Positions 9,856 through 22,129 are shown, counted from the first letter of the stretch. The stretch is DNA of 64,000 nt from Neurospora crassa OR74A (GCF_000182925.2 NC_026502.1:2356001-2420000); one strand, 5' to 3'. Notes: generated from the letters alone by a model not told the origin. Translations and numbers: made by a program.

Positions 9856-12800
9856 CTTGCAGAGCTCCCAACAGGTCGGTAGAGCGACCAATTCCTTGCC
9901 AGATCTTTGTAGGTAGGTTGAATGGGGACGTGTACTGCGAGGCGCGCGTGAAGGGGTTTTTTTTTTTCCGGAATGTCGACAAAGAAACGGCGCTCGGTAC
10001 GTTGAAATATCCGGATCGTCGTTGAAGAGAGTAGTGTCCCGGAGCTTTTAGCGCGCGGTGAGCGGCATGATCGGAAAGACAGGACGGGTAGAAGCTCGGA
10101 GGATTACTGGAATGACGAAGGGCCACCGGGATGCGCCGAGAAGGTGCGAATCGATGGGGGGTCTAAAAAGCTGGTCGTGCGGAAAAGAGTGCGTCGAGTG
10201 CGTCGAGTGCAGGACACACTTGGAGAAGTGGAAGGCAGACCCGAGATGGGCAATCGGAGAGCACTCGGAGATGGTGCGTCTTTCGCAAGAGAAGATGAGG
10301 ACAACAAAAAAAAAGGAAGAAAAAAATAAAAATAAAAATACGACGGTGTATCTCGACAGGCGGCGGCAGGCGGGATGGTCTGACAAGTGGTGGCGGTCGT
10401 GACGGAAACGGAGGGAGGAACCGTCGACTTTTTAGTGTAGCGAAGTGTACAGTGGTATTGAGGTAGACTTTGTCCAAACACCACGCGACAGCGCAGTGGA
10501 CGCTTGGTAGTCGAGAACCGATGGAACGGAACTTGGATTTCTCGATGCACTGGAGACCAGCAGAACCAGATGCGAGGTTGAGGATCTGTCAAGGATCTAC
10601 CAAGACGTGGAACCTTGAGGGGCGACGTCGGAGAAACGAAGGTGGGTGGTGCTTCGCTCGGGGCGGCCAGACGAGGAGGGGAGGGGGGGGGGGTTCGCTT
10701 GGAAGCAGACTTTTTTTTCTGGAGGTTCTTTTCTTTTTAACTCAATGGCACTTTTGGCGGCCGGCAACCTGAGCCAGATACCGTTTTAGCGGCCTGCAGT
10801 GAGAGTCCGGTTCTGACCGCTCTCTACAGTAAGGAAGGTGCCTTGAGCCGTTTGGACTTGCCTTGCTTCTGCGTGGTGGAAGCTCCTAGTAGGAGCCGAG
10901 GAGGGGGGGGGGAGAATGGAGGCGCGGAACACACACGCGACCTGTTCTCGTTTTAGGCCATCCACTTGGCACATGTAGCACCTTAACGCCCGAGATCCTT
11001 CCACCCTTGTGCAATGCGCGATGAAATGTTTTGAATTACCATGCTGCTACCAACTAGAAATACCTCGCTGTGAAAGGATGAGGTGGAAGCCAACTTGGAT
11101 GAATGCCCTTGGGTCGCGGAGTGTGAGTAAACGAAAGCCGGGGCGTCTACCGTAGAAACTCGGTTAGTTGGCAAGAAACCTTCCCTCTTTGAGCGCCCGA
11201 CAGTAAGCACAGGAAGCAGTATACTCGTGTACATATGTCCGCTCAGTTAGTGAAGGCTCTACAATATTACCCAACACTAACTATCTTGCATACATTCCAA
11301 AGCACAGGCTCGAACTCGAGCACCACAGATCTGCCGGCACCCTGCCTGATATCCAGGTTTTTCAGGCATTAGCTTTTTGCCAACTAACCGAGCTTCTACG
11401 GTATGTTAACTCGCTCTTGCTCAGAGCCTGAACCTGTAGTGATGTGCAGTGTGACTGCAGTGCGAGCAAGTGGAAACGGCCTGAGGAGGAGACAAGTTCC
11501 CGTAGTGTGGAGTAGCTAGAGGTACATCACATAGGAACGAGACAAAAGCTGTGAAGACATCATGGTAATGAAAACAATCACGGTATGGAACACGACAAGA
11601 GCATCCTTCCGCATCTGGGCTTTGCGAGATGGGTGGGTAGGTAGCTCGGGTTCAAGGATAGAAAGCTAGCGCGGTACAATACCTTTTACGATGGCACGGA
11701 AGCCATGTGCAAGATGGTGGTCCATCCGAGGAGCAGAGATATCCAATGCTCTGAATCCGAAATGCATCGATACAAGTTTGAGTGATGGTGTGCGACCTGA
11801 CCTGAAGTGTGCTGGTAGTGTAAAATGTAGAAATGCAATCCAGTCAATGCAATGTGGTAGAAACTCGTCGCTTCGTCTGAGGGACATTTAGACATGTATG
11901 ATCCCATTTCCCTACAGGTAGGTACACAGAGCCAGGGTGAGTATTGCATGATACAAGTGCAAAGAGATGAGGAGGAACAACGGAACATAACAAACGCAAC
12001 AGGAATTGAGAGGTAGGTATGTACGTGCCTCTCTGGGGGAGAATTTAGCATCTAGACGGATTTAGCTAGAACCCAAATCAACAGCTTGTGAATGGCCATA
12101 TTCGTCACAGTTTGAGCTCGGGTCCATGCCACGTCCGGATCGACATCGACGCAAGCATGGCGGAAGCTTTAATCCATCCTCCTCACCCATTCCGGGCGGC
12201 AAACCAGGCCATTCATTGGTTCTCCTTCGTTGTTACTTGGTATAAGGTCGATATGGGTAGATCAGAGCGCGTCACTAACCACCTCGAGGCCCTAATTTGG
12301 GGAAAACGTGGGGTAGAAGTCGCGGCATCGGACTCGTGAATCAGAGGCTGCCCGAATTGCAGCTGCAAATCAGTGGCAGCGAGGCAGCTACGAGCACCCT
12401 CAACTGACCTAACCCGGGAACTTCAAAATTGTCTGTCAACTGGAAGTTCCTGGAAAATACAAGGACCCGAAGCCATGCCCTATCTACTAGAGGTATATCG
12501 CTGCTCGTGGGTACCGATGAAGGAGATTGGTCGTGTGGTCGTATTCCGGAAGGACACTACTACGGCATTCCTACTTCTACAGCGTTTTACCCAGGTATAT
12601 GCTGGTGGGCATCATCCCTTTGATCATCGGATTGCAACAGCTTCGCGGTTCACACTTTCGATCTGTAGAATTTCCCTGACAAGACCGGGCACAACCAGAA
12701 CATACAGTATCACTGTCCATGACTCCGTTGCATATCATTGTCTTCACCAAGTTAAGTGTACAGCATCTTTCGGAACAAGATTCAGTTGTATTTGTAAGTC

Positions 12801-13941
12801 ACCAGTTGGGAAGGTCCCCGCCATGGCTCTATGGCAGGAATGGCCTATGGCGTCGTTGGTCCCGCTGGCAAGCTAGGATGTATGCTTACTGTGGGGGTTG
12901 CGAACCGTTGCCCCTCCCGGTCCGCTTTCTGATCAATGACAACTGCCTGCCTGAAGGCGCAAGCTCTTCGCCAACACAACAACAACAACAACCCCCCAGC
13001 GACACCAACGGCTTTTGTTCTGACTCACGTCTACTAAGAATTTGGATTAGCCCGCCCAAAAGTCCTGTCCCAAGTCCCTCGAATTTGTTTCCTATACATT
13101 ATTACGTGCCTAGCCGACCTGCACAATCAGACCCAACTCCGCATTATTTTTCCGGCGGCTCAGAACAGCCAGCAACCTCCTGCTGGGATATAGCCTCGAT
13201 TCCACAAAAAGTCGAGACAACATCCATCCACAAACGATACCGAACATCCGAGTTCCTGCCTTAGTTTCCTTTCATCTGACGAATCTCATAAGCTCCTCGT
13301 TGTACACCAAGCAGACACCACGCCCGGAGGCTGTACCCCGTTCGGAGGTGCTCGTTGCTTGTTCCACCGACAGACTGGATATCGTAACAGCGAGACCCGT
13401 TGCAACATCCCACACCACGCCCAAAGGGATCAAGGTTCACGGCACACTTCACTTCTCTTTTGTGTGAGCTCCAAGACAATCTCCGAGGGAAGACCACCTG
13501 AGCTTCTGCCCTTCCCGCTTAGACGACTATGTACAACACAAACAGCATGCAGACCCCTGACGACGCTGAGGCGCCATTGTCTTTTATATTCCCAATTGGT
13601 AAGCAGGTGTAGTTTCCTTGCTTCTCACCCAACCATTCTGGCCATGTGCGAGATTCGCAAGATCTCGTTGGCCGCTCCCGTTGTTCAACGCCGAAAGGGA
13701 GTCCCACTCGTTTAAGTTCCTACAGAACTGTCCATAACATCCAGTGCCAAGCGGCTTTTTGATGCTCCTGAAGGAACATCAAACGATTTTGTCTTGCCAA
13801 AAAGAGGAAGAAGAGGGCAAAAAGAAAAAGAAAAAGACCGATGGCCGTCCTCTGCCTTCCAGTCAACAGTTTGGCGTAAGGTGGATGCGCCCTCGTACTC
13901 TTCGCATGATGATGACAGCTCAAGAAAACCACTCATCTTAT
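9856..13941. other. 4-kb stretch without a recognised protein gene
   Basis: Contains the promoter of the Nudix gene on the left and that of ate1 on the right. ORFs up to about 180 codons occur on both strands, but they overlap one another in several frames, often lack an ATG start, and resemble no family. G tracts lie at about 10683-10693 and 10900-10909, and a short CAA run near 12975-12990. The only clear structure is the inverted-repeat element at 11148-11403, listed separately. An untranslated or long non-coding transcript is possible. Confidence 0.5.
11148..11403. mobile_element. Small non-autonomous DNA transposon (MITE-like), TA target duplication
   Basis: A 252-bp segment (11150-11401) is bounded by inverted repeats beginning CCGTAGAA on the left and ending TTCTACGG on the right. 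The arms pair over about 27 bp: left CCGTAGAAACTCGGTTAGTT then GGCAA; the right arm's complement differs by one A/G transition there and by another just inside. Both ends are flanked by TA (11148-11149 and 11402-11403), the target duplication of the Tc1/mariner superfamily. The interior codes for nothing. This is a MITE structure by inspection; copy number and the parent element are unknown to me. Confidence 0.7.
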
Positions 13942-15669
13942 ATGCTATGCGTTGTACTTCTGTCCTTGAGTCAGTCGTATGTGCCCTCAAGTACGGTTGA
14001 GCTACCCGAAAAACAGGTGTTATCTGGTTCTGGGGTGTAGCACCGTCCATGCATTTAGACCCGAGTGTTTGTCACGGAGCAGGTCAACATTGAGCAGAGA
14101 TTTTTTGTCAATTGAAATCCGAAGAGGTCATCTTGCTAACCGAGAGTGCATATTGTAGGGTATAGCAGCGCATCTGATTGCGGTTATTGTCGAGGGACTT
14201 CACGTGCAGGTAAACGAAAACGTAAATGGAGTTTCCGTTTCGGCCCTCTTACGCCCGCTTCGCTCCCATTTTCCCTACCGAGTCTCTTTTCCCCTTGTGT
14301 CGTACATGTCACACAATTGGCCTCATAAGTCTGGGCTCCTCAGCTTGTGTGCCCAAGGCCAAGAAACAGGTGCCTAATGAGACACGGTTGGATGTAAGGC
14401 CTACGTCTAACTTGCTTCAACACAGGTTACTCTTACTATGCTACGAGCAAGTCCTTATCAACGCACCTATATCAAAAGTTAGTTGATCGGTATTGGAGAC
14501 GGTCCGGGACTCTTCTCTACAGGCCGAACCCGAGAAACTCTTGTTGTCCTCACTATACCCTTCGCCTGGACTCAACAGAGTTCAAACCTACCAAAGATCA
14601 ACGGCAAACTGTCAACCGATTCAACAACTACGTTATCGGTCCGGATTATACCCATGCTGCTGCCCGCGTTCATCCTCGCACGCGCCAAGAAGCACGGAAA
14701 CGGCACAACGAGTTCGACTTGATCGACAGAATCCATGAACCCGAGGCACAAAATCTAAAGGCGCCTCCTGAGCCAGCTCACAAGTTCACTGTCACATTGG
14801 AGCCAGACGAGTTTACGGAGGAAAAGTATCTCATCTTTGAAAACTATCAGAGACTTGTTCACAAGGAGGGCCCAGATAAGATTTCGCGCCACGGATTCAA
14901 GAGATTTCTGTGCAATTCACCTCTTAGGCGTGAAACCATCTACACTTCGGACGGCGTCCAGCGACAGGTGGGCTCTTTTCACCAGTGTTACTGGCTGGAC
15001 GGGAAACTTGTTGCAATAGGGGTGTTAGACCTGCTTCCCCACGCCGTCAGCTCAGTGTATTTCGTCTATCATGAGTCATTTCACTCACACAACCCAGGCA
15101 AGCTCAGTGCCATGCGAGAGATTGCCTTGGCTCGAGAGGGTGGCTATCGTTGGTGGTATCCGGGATTCTATATCCATAGCTGCCCCAAAATGAAGTACAA
15201 GATGGACTTCAAGCCGCAGTCCGTCCTCGATCCTGAGACACTCACCTGGGATTTGATGGACAAGGAGGCGTTGGCGGTTTTTGACGCGAAGCACTACGTC
15301 AGCCTATCCAGGGAGCGGCAACGGAAGGAGTCTGGCGATTCCCCCCAAATTTTCGAAGACCATTTCATTCGGCCAGAGAGTGACGGCGAAGGTGACGAGG
15401 ACGAAGGGGACTTTATGCTGGGCAGCAGCATGCCAGGCATCCCTTCATTGGAAGAGATGAAGCAGGTGGACATGGACAACTTGGTCCTTGTTTCAGATGC
15501 TGCCCCCGGGTACTTTTTGGCTTCCGACTTGGTCAGTTGGGAACAACAAGATATCGAGTTGGACCGCAAGGATATTAAATCAACCATCGCAGAGCTGGTG
15601 GCAGCGATGGGAACGGACGTGATGGGCGAAATATGTGTGGATTTTCGGAGGAGGACTCGTGCGCTATAA
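13942..15669 (+). CDS. ate1: Arginyl-tRNA--protein transferase Ate1 (first exon tentative)
   Basis: Transfers arginine from Arg-tRNA to proteins with amino-terminal Asp, Glu or oxidised Cys, marking them for the Arg/N-degron pathway. Exons are 13942-13990 (tentative), 14159-14209 and 14426-15669, with introns of 168 and 216 nt, giving 447 residues. The four conserved zinc or iron-sulfur-binding cysteines are visible: C24-G-Y-C27 in exon 2 and C73-C74 (CCPHYTLRL) in exon 3. Further family hallmarks are WRRSGTLLY, FHQCYWLDGKLVAIGVLDLL, SVYFVYH and YWGFYIHSCPKMKYK-like text (here WWYPGFYIHSCPKMKYK). The acceptor at 14158 (CTAAC branch, TTGTAG) and the last two exons are firm. Exon 1 is the best-fitting choice for frame and for the hydrophobic SYVP lead-in, but rests on a GTACGG donor. 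The tail after residue 290 is acidic. Confidence 0.9.
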
Positions 15670-16258
15670 GCATACAGCGAGAAAACCGACAGGAGCGATA
15701 AAGGGAGTTGTATAGCGATGCACAAAATGTCTACGTATCCAGCGCATTCTCTTGGTCATCCACGTGTAGTGCTCGTATCATATCCCCGCCCCGCAACCAG
15801 AGAATTACCTCTACTGACCAGCTGCAGTGGTTGAAAAATACAGTAAGAAGGGAATAGTAGGAGCATGGTCTGTGGTGAGAAGTTCCTTCCATTTTTACGA
15901 AGTCGCGCAAAATGAGTTCCTTCCTACATTGGCGGTTTGATGCATGTTGAACGTTAAACTCGGCAGTAACGATGCCCAGTCGCATTTACGACGTGCAAAA
16001 TCGGTGAATTGCGACTGGGTGGCAGCTCGTCGCTGAGGTTGGCCATCATCCGGGCCACTAGTAGGTATGAAGCCGAAAAGTCTCATTGCCTTCCTTGCTT
16101 GATTGAGCCTCAGACCAGGAAGGTAGGGAGGGTCGAAGGCAGTCCTCTTCTCCCACAATATTTTTCAAGCAAGTTACGTGAACCGAGTCCATGGATCGCT
16201 ATGTCCCCTTTTCCCAGCAACATCCATGGTCTCTGCTGCCTAGGCTTGTGTATCTACA
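15670..16258. other. Intergenic region between two plus-strand genes
   Basis: Holds the ate1 3' UTR and the promoter of the next gene. No coding signal. Confidence 0.5.
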
Positions 16259-18067
16259 ATGGAAGGAACAACAGTCAACCTGGGGAGCATCACAGTTGTG
16301 CGCAAAAACTCGCCATTATCGCTCGAACTGACAGCCTCTTTCCTCATCGACTCGGACACGACTGCTCTGGGATTAAATCAGCTGACCGCAACTGACTTTT
16401 CCCAACACTCCAAAGACGGCAACCTATGGATGGCAAAGTCGGGGTCTTGCCAGCTTGTCTTCAAGACGTTCATCAATGGCCAGCTACCGGATTCAAACGT
16501 GATCCATCCATCTATCATCTCATCTCTAACTGGTATGGCTGCTGAGTGCTCGGTAAGCTTCAGCGAGATCTTCCAACAACACTGGCGGACCCAATTCGCT
16601 GACTTGTGGTATCTAAGCTCTGGGAAGAACTCGGTCTGGAGCTTAAAGCTAAGCATTTGCCGCTTCCGTTTGGTTCCCAAGAGGAGGATCAGAAGTCGGA
16701 GACTTCGTATTTTCTTTGCCACCCGGATCTCTCCTCGGAAATGATCGTGCCGCACACGCTGACTTGTGTAAAGTTCAAAGGCTTGAGCTGTAACATCAAT
16801 ATTCAGCTCGATACATCATGGAGGAGGGCCGGTGAGCCTAAACGACCATCAAAATTGGCCGCTGAAGAAATCGCACAGGTAGAACTAGAGCCTCCTATGG
16901 TTGAAAAGTCCAGGACTGGCGTGCGGAAAAATCCACGACGGATCACAAGAACCGTTAACGTTAAGTATGCGGGCACTTCGCAAAGACAGGCCAAGAAAGC
17001 CTGCCCTGTCACTCAGCCCGATTTGGCAAATTCCAACTCAGACCCGGTCATCCTCCTCTCGATCTCGGAAGAGGAAAAGAAGGAGATGGCATTACTCCTG
17101 GATGTCGCGCTTCGGAAGCTTATAGGAGTCAAGCACACTTTCCCTGGAGTGAAGGTTACGGAGGACAGACAATCCCCTTCGCTGCTTGAAATTGCGCCGG
17201 CAGTATGGAATCTTCGTTACTTACAGGTATGTGAGCGGCATGGAGTATGATTACTTGGATGAGGACTAACGATAGTAGTCTATGACAGCACATGCGCAAA
17301 CGATTCCGGCCATCGCCAACGGATTAGCCAGATTGCGTAGCGCCCGGTCAGCAATGCTAAGAGATAAAGTGAACAAACTGCTTGGAGCTGGAGCTGAAGA
17401 TGAAGCTATAAGCAGCACCCTGAACCACTCGGATGATCTCGAAGATGGAATCGGAAAGGAAGTTAAGAAGAGGCTGTGGTCATTATGTCAAACAAGTATC
17501 CATGTCAAGCCTGCTTCCAAGACAGGCAAGCGAAAAGCCAAGGGCAATAGAGATGCCCCGGCAGATACACAAGAGGAGGAGATCCTGGAGGGATTCACTC
17601 AACTTACTGATGATGGTTGGGTCAATCATCACCCGTCCTTGACCCATGATTACCACCCTTTCCACCTTATTGGACAAGGCGTGAACACAAACACAGACAT
17701 GGATATGCACACGGACGCGGTCGAGTACGATTACCAATATCAGTTTGGAATCGTCGCCCTGCTCGGGGATCACAGCGGGGAAGAAACATACGGTGAGGAT
17801 GGAGTCGAAGAGTGGTATGATCTTGAAGGGGAAGATATGACACTTGACGAACTCCAGCCGAGCTCCGAAGGTGACTACGTCTATGCAGATGGACTTGGGA
17901 GGCTTCATCCGATTTCGAGGCACCAAGCCTTCCAGACACGTTTGATGGGCGGTCCAACCCTGACAAGCAATGAGCTGCATTTTGAAGAAATGGAGGATGA
18001 TAATGGTGAAGAACTTGGCGATCCGGAAGAGTATCTAGGAGAATATCTAGAATGGGATTCTGCATGA
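16259..18067 (+). CDS. Three-exon protein of unknown function, 563 residues
   Basis: Exons 16259-16552, 16618-17226 and 17279-18067 join across 65- and 52-nt phase 0 introns with GTAAGC and GTATGT donors and CTGAC/CTAAC branch sites. All three join in one open frame, which is strong evidence for a real gene. I do not recognise the family. Residues 1-98 include EGTTVNLGSITVVRKNSP, then a segment LWEELGLELKAKHLPLPFG. A basic stretch (about 170-215: RKNPRRITR) could contact nucleic acid. EEEKKEMALLLDVALRKLIG is helical. The last 260 residues carry KTGKRKAKGNR, which is basic, and end in a strongly acidic tail (EEMEDDNGEELGDPEEYL). No membrane span or signal peptide. The mix of basic and acidic tracts suggests a nuclear protein, but that is inference only. 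Confidence 0.82.
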
Positions 18068-18724
18068 GATTGTAGATTCAGGTGATAAGGAACCCAATTC
18101 TCTACCAGTCCGCGAACACCTGACCAATTATCCTTTCAATGGGTTTTTCGCAGTTTGAACAGAGCGGACGTAACTGCACCAAGAATCTTCCGCTATGCAA
18201 TACTGACAGCCCCAAGCCTACAACTCCAGACAGCCTATCCATAACATGCAATCCGTTTGGCAACAAGTCAGCTCCAGATACTTGCGAGCATCAAAAGTGA
18301 CGTCGCTTTCTTTCCTGGGGTTTCCCCCCCGCCAGGAGACCAAGAAGCATATCCATTTGTGGGGCACCCTCTGCTGTGCGTTGCTCGCATCCCAGATGAC
18401 TATGAGGCTCAGATACGACCGGCATAGTGCGCCTCTCTCGTTGGAAAAGAGCGTGTGTTTGTCCATCCGTCGAGATCGCGGTGGCGATTCCCCATCAATA
18501 GGCCCTTCGTCCATCGATAGCTTCCCGCTCTTTCCCCCATCGCCCACCAATGTCGGATTTGACCTCCGCTGCTCTCTTCCCATCCGTATACTCCTTGCTC
18601 AGCCCGCAGCTTCCATCCCCACATATCCTCAGAACACCTCGGCAATACTAGCCTTTCATCTCATTTCATCCACCCTAGCCATTTCATCCTACCTCGTCAA
18701 CTCATCTCCTCTCGGACCATCCTC
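18068..18724. other. Convergent intergenic region
   Basis: Between the stop codons of the 16259 gene and the small minus-strand gene. Two overlapping ORFs (192 and 121 codons) run in opposite directions and look like chance. The 3' UTRs lie here. Confidence 0.5.
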
Positions 18725-18967
18725 TCACCTCCCCCCACCTGGCGCAGCGTTTTTATTATCTCCCGTGCCCGCTTTCTTTTTCTTATTCTTAGCCGCCCGC
18801 TGCTCCGGCTTCATCGTGGCATAGTGAATGTACCACATCAGCACGCATTCGAGGATGACGGCGATGAGCACGACGATGAGAATGGTGAAGAGGATGGGCT
18901 GGTCGTTGAGCACGGCGACAGCTTGCGGGGTGGCGCCGATTTTGAGGAACCAGTCGAATTGGCCCAT
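18725..18967 (-). CDS. 80-residue single-span membrane protein, uncharacterised
   Basis: Begins MGQFDWFLKIGATPQ at the first ATG (18967). About residues 25-46 form one hydrophobic span (ILFTILIVVLIAVILECVL), followed by WYIHYATMKPEQRAAKNKKKK and a Gly/Asn-rich tail. The positive cluster right after the span predicts a cytosolic or matrix-side carboxy end. The clean order of short polar head, span and basic tail, with no stops, argues for a real small gene. The leader upstream is long and may contain an intron. I do not recognise a family; small subunits of membrane complexes look like this. It diverges from the uS5m gene. Confidence 0.65.
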   Translation of the reverse strand: MGQFDWFLKIGATPQAVAVLNDQPILFTILIVVLIAVILECVLMWYIHYATMKPEQRAAKNKKKKAGTGDNKNAAPGGGR

Positions 18968-20014
18968 AATTGCGGTGGTTGGCTTATTATTCGGGTTATG
19001 GAAGGACAAGAGTGTGTTGTGTGATGTGGTGTGTCGGTTAGTTGTGGCAGACGACGCTGTGCTCGGGAATTATGCGATGATGATGTTGATGATGGCCGAT
19101 AAGGATGAGACGTGCAATGGTATCTTGTCTGGTTAAGTATGTAGCCGCCAGGGCGTTTGGTTGAAATTGAATTAAGAGGTTGTGATGATATTAAAATTGG
19201 TAATCGGTATGATCCTCGATCTGTGGTTGGCTTTGCTTTTGCCGCGTGATACTGAGAGAGAGAGAGCAACGCGTGTGATGAAGTTATTCACAGTCGCAGC
19301 TTGTGGAATGTGGACATGCAGATCAAAAGATGGAGAATGAAAAATGAAAAAGGAAAGTCAGAACGTCGAAAATACTGGCGACGAAAAGATACTCACGGTC
19401 CCTCCTTTTTTTCTCGTAAGAGCCAGAACCTACCAGGAAGATGAAACCAAGGACGTCACATTGAGGAGAGGCACAAGTCGAGATGTCAGGCGACCGAGGG
19501 CGCGCCAACATGGGCGGCAAGAGAGGTTCAATTGTTAGGGGTTCGTTTGGGTATCGGGTGTGCTGTTTCAGGCTCGCTGAGCTGCGACAGAAGAAGGGTC
19601 CCCAAGCACATGAACACCTTACCTTATGTAAGCAGAGAACGGGGCAGCTCGTCCGGCCTGGCTCCCCTCGGGCCCCCAATGTGCCTGAACGATTGCCGTG
19701 GCCGGGCGGTTCGAGTGCGGGACGTAGCGGGAGCTCTGGGAAGCTCGGGCCACCAAAAAATTGCTGGGGACCGGTCGGATCGATTCCGTCGCAGGCCAAA
19801 TCGGATTGGCGGGCGGCGCCAGTCAGGTCGCCAAAAAATAGTATGTAGAGCCGCGAAATAGACTCGACGAGGGACGTCCGGCTCTGAGGGTTCTCACCAC
19901 CGCGAAGGAAAGGAAACCAGCTGCCTCCATTGGGGGACCCCCAACAACCAGTCCTCCCCTCCCGTCCTGCCACCACCTTCCACTCCTCCGGCCTCGCCCA
20001 GCCCAGTCACGACC
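18968..20014. promoter_or_regulatory. Divergent intergenic region upstream of the uS5m gene
   Basis: About 1 kb holding two promoters and leaders. A (GA)n tract sits near 19253-19266. Several overlapping ORFs exist in the GC-rich right half but none has an ATG, length or composition that convinces me. Confidence 0.5.
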
Positions 20015-21537
20015 ATGAGTGCGGCACGCTTCGCTGCCCGGAGTTTCCTCTCCCGGCGTCTGGCCGCCACTGTCCCGGCCGCTGCACCGGCAGCTTCCAC
20101 CCCGGCCGCGTCGACATGTCCCGCCGCCCAGCAGCAACAGTCCCAATTCCACAGCTCCGCCCACCTCGAGGCCCGGAGGCGATCGCGCTTCAAGAATGTC
20201 CGTGCCGTCGAGATGGGCCTGACCTCGGACGCAAAGATCGAGAGTTTTACCAAGAAGAAGTTCGCCGAGTACACGGAAGATGAGAAGGCCGCTCTCGCCC
20301 ACAACTACCCCGCCGAGCACATGGAGGCCATCGAAGCCGCCGAGGCTGCCATCGATCCCAAGGACCTGACGATACAAGGTCGTCTGCGCGTCGACCCGTA
20401 CCGCATGCCCTACATCGACGACTTTAGCGAGATACAACCTATCATCGACAAGCGCGCTCGCCGCTCGGCGCCCCCCAGCCACAAAGCGCGCTTCATGGAC
20501 GTTGACGAGTTCACTCAGGACCTGATCAACTGGGCTGACGAGATCCGCCGGGGCGAGCCGACGCACAGGATGAAGAAGCTGAGGGACTTCGTACCGGAGG
20601 AGTTTTTTGAGAAGCCTGAGGGGCAGTGGCCCAAGGACGTCCGGGACGAAGCTTTTACCAAGTTCTGGGCCTACCTCAAGGAGCAGAAGGACGCCGACGC
20701 CAAGGCCGCCGCCAACGCGACCGGCCCTACCGACGGCGACATTCTCTCGTACATTTTGGAGCGCTCGTCCATGACCGACAACAACCTGCAGGCCAACTCG
20801 TCGCTGGCGCCCGCCCTTCCCGATAAGGTCCCCGGCGTGGAGGGCAAGTACAGGAACGCGATCGACCCTGCCGACGACGGTCTCGATGACAAGGGTCAGT
20901 ATCAGGAGCTGAAGAAGCGGACGGGCATGTCGGTCCGTCAGATTCTCCAGCTCAAGACTAAGAAGCTGGTCCACCGTCGCGTTGTGAACCAGACCCGTCT
21001 CGGCAAGATTGCCAGCGACTCGGTCATGGTCATTGCCGGAAACGGTGACGGCTGGCTCGGTCTCGGCATGGCGAAGTCGGTCGAAGCATCCATCGCTGTT
21101 GAAAAAGCCACTCTGTTGGCCATCCAAAACATGCAGCCCATCCCCCGCTATGAAAACAGGACCATTTATGGCGAGGTCACCACCAAGGTGTCAGGCACCA
21201 TTGTGCGCCTGAACTCGCGTCCTCCTGGTATGTCTTGGTCGTTTTCGTCCCACTCCCCTCATTTTTTTCTTCTTCAAATTGTACTTGTATCCCACTAACA
21301 TCTGAAATTTGTCCAGGATTCGGTCTCCGCGTCTCCCATCGTATCTTTGAAATGTGCCGCGCCGCCGGCATTCGTGACCTCAGTGCAAAGTTCCTGCGGT
21401 CACGCAACCCCATGAACACAGTAAAGGCCACCTACCAGGCCCTTCTCAGCCAGCCCAACCCTGAAGATCTCGCCATCGGTAGGGGAAAGAAGCTCGTCGA
21501 CGTTCGCAAGGTTTACTATGGCGGGTCTGTATACTAA
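20015..21537 (+). CDS. mrps5: Mitochondrial small-subunit ribosomal protein uS5m
   Basis: Component of the mitoribosome small subunit near the mRNA entrance and decoding region. Exons 20015-21227 and 21317-21537 join across an 89-nt phase 1 intron to give 477 residues. The amino end ([20 protein letters not shown]) is a typical mitochondrial presequence, and a long fungal extension of about 270 residues follows. The S5 amino-terminal RNA-binding domain begins near [17 protein letters not shown] and continues through [15 protein letters not shown]. The S5 carboxy-terminal domain lies across the splice junction: RPPG joined to [17 protein letters not shown], then [13 protein letters not shown] 434-codon ORF runs antisense through the gene but is a by-product of codon bias. 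Confidence 0.95.
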
Positions 21538-22031
21538 GCAAAGGCGCAAAAAGAAGAAAAAAGAACAAGAAGAAGAAGCATTGTATTATTCCCCCCAAAT
21601 TTTGTTTCATGGATGTGCGCTGCTTGTTTCTAATCTGTAAATATATGTACATTACGTTATACTGAAGACCATGGAACTGGGCGGAAAACCAAAAGGGACT
21701 ATGCAGTTAAAACAGTGGTGGCATACCTGTTATGTTGGTGGCTGGGTGGCTGTCCGATATGTGTTGCCTATATATCTATGCGATTTGGGGAACATTGCGT
21801 GGTAGGCCCAAGTTGGATGATGTTGCTTGCTTGTTTCGGCGTCCAAAAGGGACTGTCTCCTCGATATTCCCTCTCCTCCCTTTCCTCCATTCGCCACGTC
21901 CAGCCCACAAGCATATTACTCTGTCTCTGGCCGAAAGTTGTCCCTCGTTCTTTGTCCGATGCCGGCCATAGTCGTATGTCGCATAATACCCTGTTAACCA
22001 TCTTCACCACCAATGAAACGGCATTCTTCCC

Positions 22032-22080
<49 letters not shown>

Positions 22081-22129
22081 CTCTCTCTTACTCCCACGCA
22101 TCTTTCCCGCCAGTGCTCTTCCTCTTCTT
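21538..22129. other. Convergent 3' intergenic region with a CT microsatellite
   Basis: Holds the 3' UTRs of the uS5m gene and dad3. An uninterrupted (CT)n of 42 bp lies at 22035-22076. No coding signal. Confidence 0.6.
22035..22076. repeat. (CT)21 microsatellite
   Basis: Uninterrupted dinucleotide repeat about 55 bases past the dad3 stop codon, so probably transcribed as (AG)n in its 3' UTR. Confidence 0.95.

Noticed and set aside
12373-13264. Overlapping 160-180 codon ORFs with a Gln run
   Set aside because: The larger one lacks an ATG start; neither shows a family signature or good splice sites. A CAA repeat explains the Gln run.
19823-21127. 434-codon ORF antisense to the uS5m gene
   Set aside because: It mirrors the sense gene's strong third-position C/G bias, has no recognisable domain and overlaps a certain gene.
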